Source: Pseudomonas sp. AL03 (GTDB taxonomy: Bacteria; Pseudomonadota; Gammaproteobacteria; Pseudomonadales; Pseudomonadaceae). From it: a DNA stretch of 64,000 nucleotides. The DNA lies in the NCBI RefSeq assembly GCF_029960815.1, contig NZ_JASBRE010000003.1, positions 186,001 to 250,000 of the forward strand, in the 5' to 3' direction. The notes beneath the pieces were generated by a model. It did not search any database. It saw only the letters and a program-made list of their open reading frames with translations, and was not told the DNA's origin. This document shows, piece by piece, positions 39,577 through 48,256 of the stretch. Made by a program: the position numbers and the translations under genes. Positions within the stretch are counted from its first letter, which is position 1, and every line of letters begins with the position of its first letter.

Positions 39577-40194
39577 TCAATGCCCCACGGGAAAGGCAAT
39601 CGGCGCCGAGCGCGCCAACCCGCCCCGGCACTTGAGCACTCGCAATTGCGCAGGCCTGGCGTCGATGGCGATGCGCAAAGCGGCTGGCGAAGGGTTGATG
39701 GCTTCATTGATCGAGCGATAGGCGAACGCCAGGGTCGAGCCGGTTTCCGCCGCCACCTGCAAGCGCCGCAGCGCCCGGTCATCAGCCTTGTGCGGCCAGC
39801 ACAACACCGCACCGCAACTGCCCGAACGCAGGCATTGTTCGGCCGCCCACAGCGCATCGCGCTCGCTGGCCTGGATGATCGACAACTGGCGCAGATCGAC
39901 CCCGGCGTTCTGCCAGGCCTGGGGATACGGCACGTAAGGCGGTGCCACCAGCACGATGCGCTCGCCCGCGGCCGACAACCGCGCCAACGCCGGCCACACC
40001 AGTTGCAATTCACCGACGCCCTGCCCGGCCAAAAGGATTTCGGTCAGCGCCGCTTCCGGCCAACCGCCAGTAGGCAACGCCGCATCCAGCGCGGCATGCC
40101 CGGTGGGTTGCGGGCTGACGGCCGGTGGCGCAGGCCGGCCCTTCCAGACCTGGCCGCCATTGAACAGCGTATCCAGCGCAACGACGGCGCCCAT
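39577..40194 (-). CDS. imuA: ImuA, SulA/RecA-like mutagenesis protein
   Basis: This 205-residue protein starts at ATG 40194, directly at the lexA2 stop (GTGATG overlap), with AAGGG just upstream. It contains TGHAALDAALPTGGWPEAAL, the RecA/SulA-like signature, and an ERIVLVAPPYVPYPQAW strand. It partners ImuB in damage-induced mutagenesis. The imuB start is seven bases after its stop. Confidence 0.92.
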   Translation of the reverse strand: MGAVVALDTLFNGGQVWKGRPAPPAVSPQPTGHAALDAALPTGGWPEAALTEILLAGQGVGELQLVWPALARLSAAGERIVLVAPPYVPYPQAWQNAGVDLRQLSIIQASERDALWAAEQCLRSGSCGAVLCWPHKADDRALRRLQVAAETGSTLAFAYRSINEAINPSPAALRIAIDARPAQLRVLKCRGGLARSAPIAFPVGH

Positions 40195-40811
40195 CACCCT
40201 TGCCTCACCAGGCCGCAGAACACCCCTTCGATGGCCAGGTCCTGATCGGCGTCGACGATGATCGGCTTATAGGCCGGGTTGCGCGGCAGCAGTCGGACAA
40301 CATCGCCGACTCGCTCGAAACGTTTGATGGTGACTTCGCCGTCGAGTCGCGCGACGACGATCTGGCCGTTGACCGCCTCGGGATTGCGGTGCACGCCCAC
40401 CAGATCGCCGTCGAGAATGCCGTCCTCGATCATCGAGTCGCCCTGGACCCGCAGCATGTAATCCGGCACCCGCGAGAAGATCGACGGGTCGAGCAGCAAG
40501 CGGCTGTGAACCTCGGCATCGGCACCGATCGGCGCACCCGCCGCCACCCGACCGAGTACCGGAATATCCAGCAGCTCGGGCCGCGCCGGTTGCCCGAGCA
40601 AACGAATGCCCCGGGCCTGATGCGCATTGACCTCGATGAAACCGGCTTCGGTCAGCGCCAGCACATGCTTGCGCGCCACGCTGCGGGAGGCAAAACCGAA
40701 CGCCTCGCTGATTTCAGCGAGGCTCGGGGACTGACCGTGTTCAGCGATTCGATCGCGGATAAACGTCAGGATGGCGGTACGGCGGGGAGTTAAAGTCGTC
40801 ATGGAGTACAT
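40194..40811 (-). CDS. lexA2: LexA2 repressor of the mutagenesis cassette
   Basis: From ATG 40811 (GAG five bases upstream) the protein has 205 residues; an alternative ATG at 40802 would give 202 and lacks a clear site. It has an N-terminal winged helix-turn-helix (QSPSLAEISEAFGFASRSVA), the Ala-Gly self-cleavage site in VAAGAPIGA (about 89-91), the catalytic Ser in GDSMIEDG (about 125) and Lys in GEVTIKRF (about 163). In pseudomonads with two LexA proteins, this copy controls imuA-imuB-imuC. All four genes overlap or nearly touch, so this is one transcript. Confidence 0.95.
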   Translation of the reverse strand: MYSMTTLTPRRTAILTFIRDRIAEHGQSPSLAEISEAFGFASRSVARKHVLALTEAGFIEVNAHQARGIRLLGQPARPELLDIPVLGRVAAGAPIGADAEVHSRLLLDPSIFSRVPDYMLRVQGDSMIEDGILDGDLVGVHRNPEAVNGQIVVARLDGEVTIKRFERVGDVVRLLPRNPAYKPIIVDADQDLAIEGVFCGLVRQG

Positions 40812-40819
40812 TTGTACTC
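40804..40819. promoter_or_regulatory. LexA2 operator
   Basis: A perfect palindrome GAGTAC-ATTT-GTACTC is present; the core GTAC-N4-GTAC at 40806-40817 fits the GTAC-N4-type site known for LexA2 proteins rather than the CTGT-N8-ACAG box. It spans the lexA2 ATG at 40811, so LexA2 binding would block initiation of the whole cassette. Confidence 0.85.
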
Positions 40820-40844
40820 TTTTGCTTTTTTCCTGACAAGGACT

Positions 40845-40945
40845 TGTAGGAGCTGTCGAGTGAAACGAGGCTGCGATCTTTTGATCTTGCCTTTAAAAAT
40901 CAAAGTCAAAAGATCGCAGCCTCGTTTCACTCGACAGCTCCTACA
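40845..40945. repeat. Perfect inverted repeat with 38-base arms
   Basis: The arms 40845-40882 (TGTAGGAGCTGTCGAGTGAA onward) and 40908-40945 are exact reverse complements with a 25-base AT-rich loop. It lies upstream of lexA2 and downstream of the LysR gene, both on the minus strand, so it can end the LysR transcript. Confidence 0.92.
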
Positions 40946-40957
40946 GGGGGAGCCAGG

Positions 40958-41899
40958 TCAGTGACGAGAGTGGCCGGCGTCATCATTCAAGTCACGAGAC
41001 GCCAGAAAACCTGCGATGTAATCGATGAAAGCCACCACTTTGGCGGTCGCCCGCCGATGGCTCGGGTACACCGCCAGAATGTGCGCGCCAAAGCTGTCCG
41101 GATCGATGTCGTAGTCGGCCATCACCCGCACCAGTCGACCGTCGGCCAGATACGGCGCGGCACTCCACAGCGGCGTGTGCAGCAACCCGCGCCCCGCCAG
41201 CGCATTGGCCAGCAGCAGGTCGTAATTGTCGCTGCGCAAGCGCGGCGCCTGCGGTTGCGGCAGGCTCAACCGCTGGCCGTCGCGCTCGGCCCACCAGAAT
41301 TCGCGGCTGAGCAACGGATGGCGATACAGCAACCATTCGTGGTCATCGAGGGTTTGCGGAGTCACCGGCAGCCCCTTGCGCGCCAGATAAGCCGGGCTGC
41401 CGCACAACGCCAGACGGTTACTGCCGACGACGCGGGCGATCAACCCCGGCAAGTCGTCATGACCTTCGCGCAACGCCAGGTCGTAGCCACTTTCCAGCAG
41501 ATTGACGAACTCATCGCACAGGTCCACTTGCAGATTGATCTGCGGGTATTGCTCCAGAAATCCACCACACACCTGATCAAGAAAGGCCTGCCCATAGGCC
41601 AGCGGCGCGGTGATTTTCAGACTGCCGCGCAGGCCATGCTGCATTTGCTCGATTTCCTCGCCGGCCTCCTCCAACCGTTGCAATACCTGACGCGCGGTTT
41701 CCAGGTAGAGCCGCCCCACTTCCGTCAGCAGAATTCGCCGGGTACTGCGCTCGAACAGCCGGGCGCCAAGCTCGGCTTCCAGGTGATTGACCGCTTTGGT
41801 CAGGGCCGAAGGCGTCTTGCCCAGTTGCTCGGCGGCGCGGCTGAAACTGCCCAGTTGCGCCGTGACCACGAACATTTTCAATGCACCCAACTTGTCCAT
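40958..41899 (-). CDS. LysR family regulator
   Basis: From ATG 41899 (GGAAAAAGA upstream) the protein has 313 residues; the open frame extends to 42127 without a good start. It has the LysR N-terminus (MFVVTAQLGSFSRAAEQLGK, SALTKAVNHLEAELGARLFE) and a substrate-binding domain of the CrgA-type (LKITAPLAYGQAFL, YDLALREGHDDLPGL). It is divergent from the secreted YtcJ amidohydrolase gene, 103 bases apart, and is its likely regulator. Confidence 0.93.
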   Translation of the reverse strand: MDKLGALKMFVVTAQLGSFSRAAEQLGKTPSALTKAVNHLEAELGARLFERSTRRILLTEVGRLYLETARQVLQRLEEAGEEIEQMQHGLRGSLKITAPLAYGQAFLDQVCGGFLEQYPQINLQVDLCDEFVNLLESGYDLALREGHDDLPGLIARVVGSNRLALCGSPAYLARKGLPVTPQTLDDHEWLLYRHPLLSREFWWAERDGQRLSLPQPQAPRLRSDNYDLLLANALAGRGLLHTPLWSAAPYLADGRLVRVMADYDIDPDSFGAHILAVYPSHRRATAKVVAFIDYIAGFLASRDLNDDAGHSRH

Positions 41900-42002
41900 T
41901 CTTTTTCCATTCAGGCAAAAACGTTTTTCGTGAGCGAGGCGTTCTGCTTGCCGTGACAAGCCACTAATCTGGCCATCAGACGCAATAACAAGGAAACATT
42001 CA

Positions 42003-43745
42003 ATGAAAAAATTCATCCCGAATCTATTGATGGTGGCAGTGTGTTTTGCCTCGTTGGAAGCCATGGCAGCGACCGATCTGGTGTTGCTGAACGGCAAGAT
42101 TTTCACCGCCGACCGCAGCCAGCCCAAGGTTCAGGCGTTGGCGGTGCAGGACGGCAAAGTGTTGCAGGTCGGCAGCGATGCGCAGATCAAGGCCTTGATC
42201 GAGTCGGGAACCAAAGTCATCGATCTGGGCGGCAAGACCCTGATGCCCGGCCTGATCGACAGCCATTCCCACGCGATTTTCGGCGGTCTGGAAATGGCCT
42301 CGGCCAACATGGGAGACGAGGTGGTCGACCTCGTTGAGCTGGAAAAACGCCTGCGCGCCTGGCGTGACGATGGCAAAGCGAAACAGGGCGATGTGCTGAG
42401 CGTGGCCGGCATGAGTTCCGCTTACTGGGCCCAGGCCGAGGCCTTCGGCAAGACATTCAACACAGGGGAATGGGCCGAAGTGCCCGTAGTGTTCACCGGC
42501 AGCGACCACCACACTGCGTGGGCCAACGACGTCATGCTCAAGCGCGCCGGCGTTGATGCGGCGCTGCTGAAAAACCTGCCGGACGCCGAAAAAGACACCA
42601 TCGGCAAGCGCGCCAATGGCAGCCCCAACGGGTTCCTGGTGGACGCCGGCTGGGATCGCGCCGCGTCAAAAATGCCCGTACCGAGCGCCGCCGACATGCT
42701 GAAGGCCGCGCAAACCGCGGTGCGCTACAACAACAGCCAGGGCATCACCGCGTGGATGGACCCCGCCGCCAACGCCGCCCCCGGCGAGCCGGTATTCGCC
42801 CTCACTCCCACGGAAAAAACCGTCGGCGTGCTGCCGGTGTACAAGGCGCTGTCGGAAACCGGTGGCATGACCGCTCACGTCGCCGCGCTGCTGGTGGCCA
42901 ATTCGAAAAGCGTACCGGCCGACCTCGACACCCTGGACAAAGTCCGCCAGCAATTTCAGGGCATCCCCAACCTGACCCTGCCCGGCATCAAGATCTTCGC
43001 CGACGGCGTGATCGAATACCCGGCCCAGAGCGCGGCGATGATCGATCCCTACACCAACTCGCACAAACAGGGCGAATTGCTGATCGATCCTAAGCATTTC
43101 GGCGAACTGGTCAGCGCCATCGATCAACGCGGCTGGCTGGTGCACATCCACGCCATCGGCGACCGCGCGGTGCGCGAATCGCTGAATGGCATCGCCCAGG
43201 CGTGCAAGGATCGCCAGAGCGGCGTGACGCATTCGATCACGCACCTGCAAATGGTCAACCCGAAAGAGTTTGCGCGGTTCAAACCGCTCAACGTCATCGC
43301 CTCGATGCAACTGCTGTGGGCCAGCGCCGACGAATACACCCTGGACATGATCAAGCCGTATGTCAGCGCACTCGCCTTCCGCTATCAGTACCCGGCGCAC
43401 TCCTTGCTCAAACAGGCCGCGACCATCGCGGGCGCCAGTGACTGGCCGGTGTCCTCGCCCAACCCGTGGAACGCCATGGCCCAGGCCATCACCCGCGACG
43501 GTCCGCTGGGTGTGCTGAACGCCGATGAACGCATCGACCGCGAAACGATGTTTTACGCCTACACCCTGAACGCCGCCCGTACCATCGGGTTAGAGAAGCA
43601 AATCGGTTCGTTGAGCCCCGGCAAGCAAGCTGATTTCATCGTGCTCGACCGTGACGTGTTCAGCGTCGACAACAAAGCCCTGCACGACACCCAAGTGCTG
43701 CAAACCTGGTTCGCCGGGCGCGAAGTTTACGCACCGACTTTCTAA
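42003..43745 (+). CDS. Periplasmic YtcJ-type amidohydrolase
   Basis: This 580-residue protein starts at ATG 42003 with AAGGAAAC upstream. A Sec signal peptide ends at AMA-ATD (about 23). The barrel motifs are complete: PGLIDSHSHAIFGG (HxH), IHAIGDRAVRESLNG, THLQMV and GASDWPVSSPNPW. It is a metal hydrolase of the Amidohydro_3 group with unknown substrate. Unlike the homologue at 12851 it uses a Sec signal. A porin-like gene follows in the same direction, suggesting uptake plus periplasmic processing of an external nitrogen compound (inference). Confidence 0.92.
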   Translation: MKKFIPNLLMVAVCFASLEAMAATDLVLLNGKIFTADRSQPKVQALAVQDGKVLQVGSDAQIKALIESGTKVIDLGGKTLMPGLIDSHSHAIFGGLEMASANMGDEVVDLVELEKRLRAWRDDGKAKQGDVLSVAGMSSAYWAQAEAFGKTFNTGEWAEVPVVFTGSDHHTAWANDVMLKRAGVDAALLKNLPDAEKDTIGKRANGSPNGFLVDAGWDRAASKMPVPSAADMLKAAQTAVRYNNSQGITAWMDPAANAAPGEPVFALTPTEKTVGVLPVYKALSETGGMTAHVAALLVANSKSVPADLDTLDKVRQQFQGIPNLTLPGIKIFADGVIEYPAQSAAMIDPYTNSHKQGELLIDPKHFGELVSAIDQRGWLVHIHAIGDRAVRESLNGIAQACKDRQSGVTHSITHLQMVNPKEFARFKPLNVIASMQLLWASADEYTLDMIKPYVSALAFRYQYPAHSLLKQAATIAGASDWPVSSPNPWNAMAQAITRDGPLGVLNADERIDRETMFYAYTLNAARTIGLEKQIGSLSPGKQADFIVLDRDVFSVDNKALHDTQVLQTWFAGREVYAPTF

Positions 43746-43850
43746 GAACAATCACCTGAAACCACTGCCCGCCCCGCGCTCATCGCCGGGGCTCGGCAAG
43801 CCTTGCCCAAAAAAACTGCCCATAACAATCACAATAACGGGACGCACCCC

Positions 43851-44588
43851 ATGAAAGCTTTCACCCTGTTCGCCCTCGGTTCTTTGAGTTTGCTGCCTTT
43901 GAGCAGCCAGGCGATGCCCTTGAATGACGATTTCTCCGTGCTGGTCGACCTGACTCTCGCCAGCGACTACCGCACCCGCGGCATTTCGCAAACTCAGAAC
44001 GACCCCGCCGTGCAAGCCGGCGTAACCCTGGCCCACAGCACTGGCTTGTACCTGGGCGCATGGAGTTCAAACGTCGACTTCGGTGGCGGCCTGAAAACCC
44101 GGCAGGAAATCGACTACTACGCCGGTTGGCTCTGGCAAGCCACCGACGCCGTCAGCCTGGACGTCGGCTACCTCAAATATGCCTACTCAAAAGAAGGCCA
44201 GTTCAACCAGAGCGAGGTCTACGGCATTCTCAACGTCTATGGCGTGAAACTCGCGGCCTATTACTCCGCTGATGCGCCCGGTATCGACAGCAAACAGAGT
44301 TCGCTCTACCGCTACGTCGGTTATGAAACTGAATTGCCCTATGGGCTGGGCCTGAAACTGCGTTACGGCGAAATGGATTTCAAAGACCCGCGCCTGTACT
44401 CGTCAAACGGTCACGCCGAGGACGCGTACCACGAATGGGAGGCGAAATTGACTCATGATTTGGCCGGCGTGTTGGTGGGCCTCAGTTACATCGATACCGA
44501 TTTGTCGAAAAGCCAATGCATCAGCAACTACGGGTTCGGCGACGTCTGCACCGCGACGGTGGTGGCGAGTATCAGCAAATCCTTCTGA
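43851..44588 (+). CDS. TorF family outer-membrane porin-like protein
   Basis: From ATG 43851 the protein has 245 residues with a Sec signal ending at SSQA-MPL (about 21). The motif DLTLASDYRTRGISQTQNDP at the mature N-terminus is the hallmark of the TorF/Gcw_chp family. Alternating aromatic strands (YYAGWLWQ, YAYSKEGQFNQSEVYG) and a final Phe (SISKSF) fit an outer membrane barrel. It follows the amidohydrolase gene by 105 bases and may share its transcript. Substrate selectivity is unknown. Confidence 0.9.
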   Translation: MKAFTLFALGSLSLLPLSSQAMPLNDDFSVLVDLTLASDYRTRGISQTQNDPAVQAGVTLAHSTGLYLGAWSSNVDFGGGLKTRQEIDYYAGWLWQATDAVSLDVGYLKYAYSKEGQFNQSEVYGILNVYGVKLAAYYSADAPGIDSKQSSLYRYVGYETELPYGLGLKLRYGEMDFKDPRLYSSNGHAEDAYHEWEAKLTHDLAGVLVGLSYIDTDLSKSQCISNYGFGDVCTATVVASISKSF

Positions 44589-44700
44589 CGACCACTAACC
44601 ATTGTGGGAGCGGCGATGCGGCGATCCGGTCCCACTGGATGAGCAGGCGTCTCTGGTTTTGATCAACGCATCGAGGGCCGGGACGTAACGCAAACGACCG

Positions 44701-44840
44701 AGGCTGCGGGTGGCTGCGCCAGCAGTCGTATACCCTGCATGCAAAGTTACCCTGACACACCGCACTACCTGATTTCACAACTGCTGCGTCCGAACGCAGC
44801 CCGAGCCGAACGCAGCCTCGCGGGCTCGGCAGCTGCTACA
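44701..44840. repeat. Degenerate REP-type repeat
   Basis: The region shares blocks with the inverted repeat at 14856-14985: CAGCAGTCGT, a CTGACAC-type spacer, then CAACTGCTGCG and CCGAACGCAG, ending GGCAGCTGCTAC. Extra CCGAGCC/GGCTCGG hairpins are inserted. It lies between the convergent porin and oxidoreductase genes. Confidence 0.75.
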
Positions 44841-44863
44841 TCGGCGGGGCATTCAGCCATGCG

Positions 44864-45832
44864 TTAATCGCGCTTGAGGATCTGGTCCATCACCCAATCG
44901 GTTTTCAATGCCTGTTCGGCCACGGCCGGATGCTGCGCTTCACCCCGAATGTGCGCGTTCATGCCCAACACGTGATGCCACTGAATGTGCGGGTGATTGT
45001 CGATGTGCAGGCTGAGTTTTTCATCGGCTTCAAGCTGAACCGGATGTTCATCGAATACGGAAAAGGTAATCCGGCCTTTGCTACCGATCAGTTCGACCCG
45101 ATCTTCGCGGCGATCTGCAACAAAAATCCAGCAGCCCATACCCAAGGCCCCGCCAGCAAAACGCCAACTGGCGCTGACGGCGTCTTCAGCGGCATACAAA
45201 CCGGCTTGCCGAGCGGTAAATCCGGCGACTTCGACGATGTCACCGAGCAAGTACTGGAACAGGTCGAAGCCATGGCTGGCCAGGTCGGCGAAATAACCAC
45301 CACCAGCAATTTCCGGGTCGGTACGCCAGTTATCGGTGCCATCCTGATCCGCCGCCGATGGCGCTTTCGTGAGCGTCCAGGTCAAGTGCCGGACCTCGCC
45401 GATCCGCCCCTCTTCCAGCCATTGCCGCACCTGCTGGAAGCGCGGCAGTGAGCGACGGTAGTAAGAAACAAACAGGTGCAGCCCGGCATCGGCAAAGACC
45501 TTTTGCATTTCACGGCTTTGCCCGGCATTCAGCGACATGGGTTTTTCGACGCAGCAATGTTTACCGGCGGCGGCCACCCGCAAGGCGTAAGCGTGATGAC
45601 TGTCAGGTGGTGTGGCGATGTACACCGCGTCCACTTCGGGATCGTTGATCAGCGCTTCGACATCGGTGTGGACCCGAGCGATGCCGTGGCGCGCGGCGTA
45701 ATCCGTCACCGCTTCCAGACGCCGGCCCATCACCGCCACCAGCGCCGAGCCAGGCACCTTGTAGAAAGCCGGCCCGCTCTTGCGTTCAGCGACGCTGCCA
45801 CAACCGATCATGCCCCAGCGCACCACGTTCAT
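44864..45832 (-). CDS. Gfo/Idh/MocA family oxidoreductase
   Basis: From ATG 45832 (GGGAG, six bases) the protein has 322 residues. The N-terminal Rossmann fold has WGMIGCGSVAERKSGPAF. The family motif CCVEKPMSLNAGQS (about 92-105) includes the catalytic Lys of EKP. The C-terminal domain has DLASHGFDLFQYLLG. It is a NAD(P)-dependent dehydrogenase of sugar-like substrates. Downstream of the DyP peroxidase gene on the same strand with a 16-base gap, so the two are probably cotranscribed, although a functional link is not obvious. Confidence 0.92.
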   Translation of the reverse strand: MNVVRWGMIGCGSVAERKSGPAFYKVPGSALVAVMGRRLEAVTDYAARHGIARVHTDVEALINDPEVDAVYIATPPDSHHAYALRVAAAGKHCCVEKPMSLNAGQSREMQKVFADAGLHLFVSYYRRSLPRFQQVRQWLEEGRIGEVRHLTWTLTKAPSAADQDGTDNWRTDPEIAGGGYFADLASHGFDLFQYLLGDIVEVAGFTARQAGLYAAEDAVSASWRFAGGALGMGCWIFVADRREDRVELIGSKGRITFSVFDEHPVQLEADEKLSLHIDNHPHIQWHHVLGMNAHIRGEAQHPAVAEQALKTDWVMDQILKRD

Positions 45833-45848
45833 ATTCACTCCCTGATGG

Positions 45849-46736
45849 TTAGCCGACGCCCAGTGCGCGCAGGTCAAGATGGCCGTCCTTGAGCGGCGGG
45901 CACCAGTAGTAGCCGCCGGTGATCGGTCGGCTGATGCGGTACAAACCGTCGGTGATGCCGTCTTCCAGACCGCTCATGCGCCGCAGTTGAGCTTCGAAGG
46001 CGTCGAGGGAGAAACCGAAGGCCAGGAACATCAGGCCGGCGCGGTCGCCTTCGATCCAGGGCATGGAACGGCGCACCACGAATGCCTCGGGGGCAAAGCT
46101 TTCCTGGGCGGTGCGTTTGACGTGCGCGGAGATCGGCGCGTCGTCGATCTCTTCGTTGTCGCTCAAACGACGGCCCATGATGTTGTCCTTCTCATGGGAC
46201 GGCATCGCGTGGAAGCCCTTCAGGTCGTGCTGCCACTGTTGGATCGCGGCGAAGCTGCCGCCGACCCTTCCGTCAGCGCCGTCACTTACCAGCGCGGCGG
46301 CGACCGCGGCTTCGTCGTGAGGGTTTTCGGTGCCATCTTCGTAACCGGTCAGGTCATGGCCGGTGAGGTGGCGGAAGGTTTCGTTCATCTCCACCAGGCG
46401 CAGGGCGGGTGCCAGCGCGGCTTCGATGGCGTTGCTGCGATTGAGCAATTCGCCACGGTCGACACCGTGCAACCAGCACCACAGGGCGTGCTGGGTCGAC
46501 GGGTTGTCAACGCCGACACCGGTCAACGCTGGAAAGGTGCGCAGGCCTTCGATTTGCCCTTTAAGGGCCTTGACCAGGGATTCACCGAAACCGGCCACTG
46601 CCGACTTCCCGTCTACCAGCCCCTGCAGATTTTCCAGCGCGGCCGGCAATGCAGCGGCGGATTGAAGTGCGAAGAACATATGACGGGCTTGAGGCGGTAC
46701 TGGGGTGGCGAGAATGCCCGGCTGGTAGTAACTCAT
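45849..46736 (-). CDS. DyP-type heme peroxidase
   Basis: From ATG 46736 (AAAGGAGTTCAT site) the protein has 295 residues. The DyP signature GYEDGTENP (distal Asp, about 130-138) is present. The likely proximal heme His is in ISAHVKRTAQESF (about 204), with the Arg in FVVRRSMPW. It resembles the cytoplasmic YfeX group and has no signal peptide. It oxidises dyes and porphyrins with hydrogen peroxide (family). It is first gene of a two-gene unit with the Gfo/Idh/MocA oxidoreductase. Confidence 0.95.
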   Translation of the reverse strand: MSYYQPGILATPVPPQARHMFFALQSAAALPAALENLQGLVDGKSAVAGFGESLVKALKGQIEGLRTFPALTGVGVDNPSTQHALWCWLHGVDRGELLNRSNAIEAALAPALRLVEMNETFRHLTGHDLTGYEDGTENPHDEAAVAAALVSDGADGRVGGSFAAIQQWQHDLKGFHAMPSHEKDNIMGRRLSDNEEIDDAPISAHVKRTAQESFAPEAFVVRRSMPWIEGDRAGLMFLAFGFSLDAFEAQLRRMSGLEDGITDGLYRISRPITGGYYWCPPLKDGHLDLRALGVG

Positions 46737-46915
46737 ATGAACTCCTTTAGAAAGAGCGCGAAGTTTAACCGCAGCATCAGCCGTTGTGTGTTTTAAGGCC
46801 CTGCCCAAATGCGCTAAATCCGCTAAACCGACCCAAGGGCAGGCGCAACACGGTCTAATCTGAGTGGAACACGACCACAAACACGCCTCTAGCCTCTTGA
46901 TAATGGGGAAATGGG

Positions 46916-47215
46916 ATGACCGGAAAAACAGCGCGCCAATGCTCGTCATGGTTCCTACCCTCCCTGCTCGCCATCAACCTGGCGCTGACAGCAGGATGTA
47001 CAGGCAAAGCTGCCACGACTCGCTATTTGGCCCCAAGCACAGGCTCAAGCTGCTTTGCAAAAGCGCTACCCACTGCTGGCGAGGGCGGCCTGGCTTGGGG
47101 CTCCACCTTGAACATGGCTCGCAAAAAATCCCTGGATAATTGCATACGCTACGCCGGCCGATCCGGCGGCACGCCGAATACCTGCAAAGTGGTGTTGGCG
47201 GAGTGCAGAAATTAG
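46916..47215 (+). CDS. Small putative lipoprotein with C-terminal Cys-rich domain
   Basis: This 99-residue protein starts at ATG 46916 preceded by GGGGAAATGGG. A lipobox-like LTAGC sits at about residues 24-28 after a hydrophobic stretch. The C-terminus has ALPTAGEGGLAWG and the block KSLDNCIRYAGRSGGTPNTC followed by KVVLAECRN, seen in small secreted Cys-rich proteins. I do not recognise a named function. The surrounding 46.8-47.5 kb appears lower in GC than the rest. Confidence 0.6.
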   Translation: MTGKTARQCSSWFLPSLLAINLALTAGCTGKAATTRYLAPSTGSSCFAKALPTAGEGGLAWGSTLNMARKKSLDNCIRYAGRSGGTPNTCKVVLAECRN

Positions 47216-47288
47216 TAGAGCGCCAGTGAGGCGGACGCCCACGTCAGGGAAAATCGAACACAAACGAGGAACAAAGTGGCCTTCGAAC

Positions 47289-47363
47289 CTATGCAAATCC
47301 GAGGAACGACAGGATAACCACGACGACCACAACTAAACCGACGATGTAGATGATGTTGTTCAT
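47289..47363 (-). CDS. 24-residue hydrophobic peptide
   Basis: The frame reads MNNIIYIVGLVVVVVVILSF followed by LGFA, a single transmembrane helix. AGGTGG precedes the ATG by about five to eight bases. Very short membrane peptides of this kind are conserved in Pseudomonas, but the function is unknown. It is close to the 3' end of the lipoprotein gene on the opposite strand. Confidence 0.6.
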   Translation of the reverse strand: MNNIIYIVGLVVVVVVILSFLGFA

Positions 47364-47560
47364 GAAATCCACCTTCCAACCAGAACAGGTTTGCGGCACG
47401 AGGGCGTTACAAATACAAAGTACTGCACCTTTGCTCGCAATTCCATACGGCAACACGCAGAGCCCCATTCCCTCATTCGCAATCTTCCCCAGGGCACAAA
47501 CCCTCAGATGTGTCTACGAATCTGAGGGCGATTCATATTGGCCCTCGCTTCGTCTCAGGC

Positions 47561-48256
47561 TCAAGCCAGCAGCTCGGTGATCCACCGGGCCTGTCGGGCG
47601 ACGTCCCGCACCTTCTCCTCGGGCACGGCCTGCCGTGCCCGGGCGAAGTGGGTCAGGGTCTGCTGCTTGTGGCGCAGCATGCGCTGCCACTTGACCAGGA
47701 ACGCCGGGCTGCGTGCCTGCATCTGCAGCGGGCCGAAGTACAGCTCCTCGGCGGTGTACATCACCGGCCCGGCGCGCTCGGCGACGATGATTTCGTAGTC
47801 GAAACGGTTTTCCCGCAGCACTTCCTCGCAGAGGATGCGGTAGCCATTTTCCATTAGCCATTGGCGCAGTGGCTGCTCGCCGCCGTTGGGCTGCAGAATC
47901 AGGCGCTCCTGGCCGCGCAGGTGCGCCTTGCCGCTGTCGAGGATGTCGCGGATCGTCTCGCCGCCCATGCCACAGATACTGATCGCCGTAATCCCGTCTC
48001 CCGGCTCGATCGCCGCCAGGCCATTGGCCAGGCGCACGGTGATCCGTGGGTCCAGGCCGTTCGCGCGCACGGTACGTTCGGCCGAGCGGAACGGCGTCAA
48101 TGCCACCTCGCCGGCCACCGCCGCCGCGATGGCGCCACGGCGCATCAACGCCACCGGCAGGTAGCCGTGATCCGAGCCGATATCGGCCAGGCGCGCACCT
48201 GCTGGCACATGCGCCACCACGCGCTCCAGGCGCATGGACAATGTCTGTTCGTTCAA
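47561..48256 (-). CDS. trmK: tRNA (adenine-N1)-methyltransferase TrmK-type
   Basis: TTG 48256 gives a 231-residue protein starting MNEQTLSMRLERV with AAGGAACGGCAG upstream; an ATG at 48283 has no ribosome binding site. The SAM-binding motif is ARLADIGSDHGYLPVALM, and the DUF633/TrmK block ICGMGGETIRDIL follows with LILQPNGGEQPLRQWL. It methylates A22 of tRNA in characterised relatives. Downstream lies only intergenic sequence. Confidence 0.9.
   Translation of the reverse strand: MNEQTLSMRLERVVAHVPAGARLADIGSDHGYLPVALMRRGAIAAAVAGEVALTPFRSAERTVRANGLDPRITVRLANGLAAIEPGDGITAISICGMGGETIRDILDSGKAHLRGQERLILQPNGGEQPLRQWLMENGYRILCEEVLRENRFDYEIIVAERAGPVMYTAEELYFGPLQMQARSPAFLVKWQRMLRHKQQTLTHFARARQAVPEEKVRDVARQARWITELLA

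Noticed and set aside
39570..40013. Upstream extension of the imuB frame to 619 codons
   Set aside because: It overlaps imuA, has Arg/Cys-rich non-coding composition, and the family start [10 protein letters not shown] lies at 39569.
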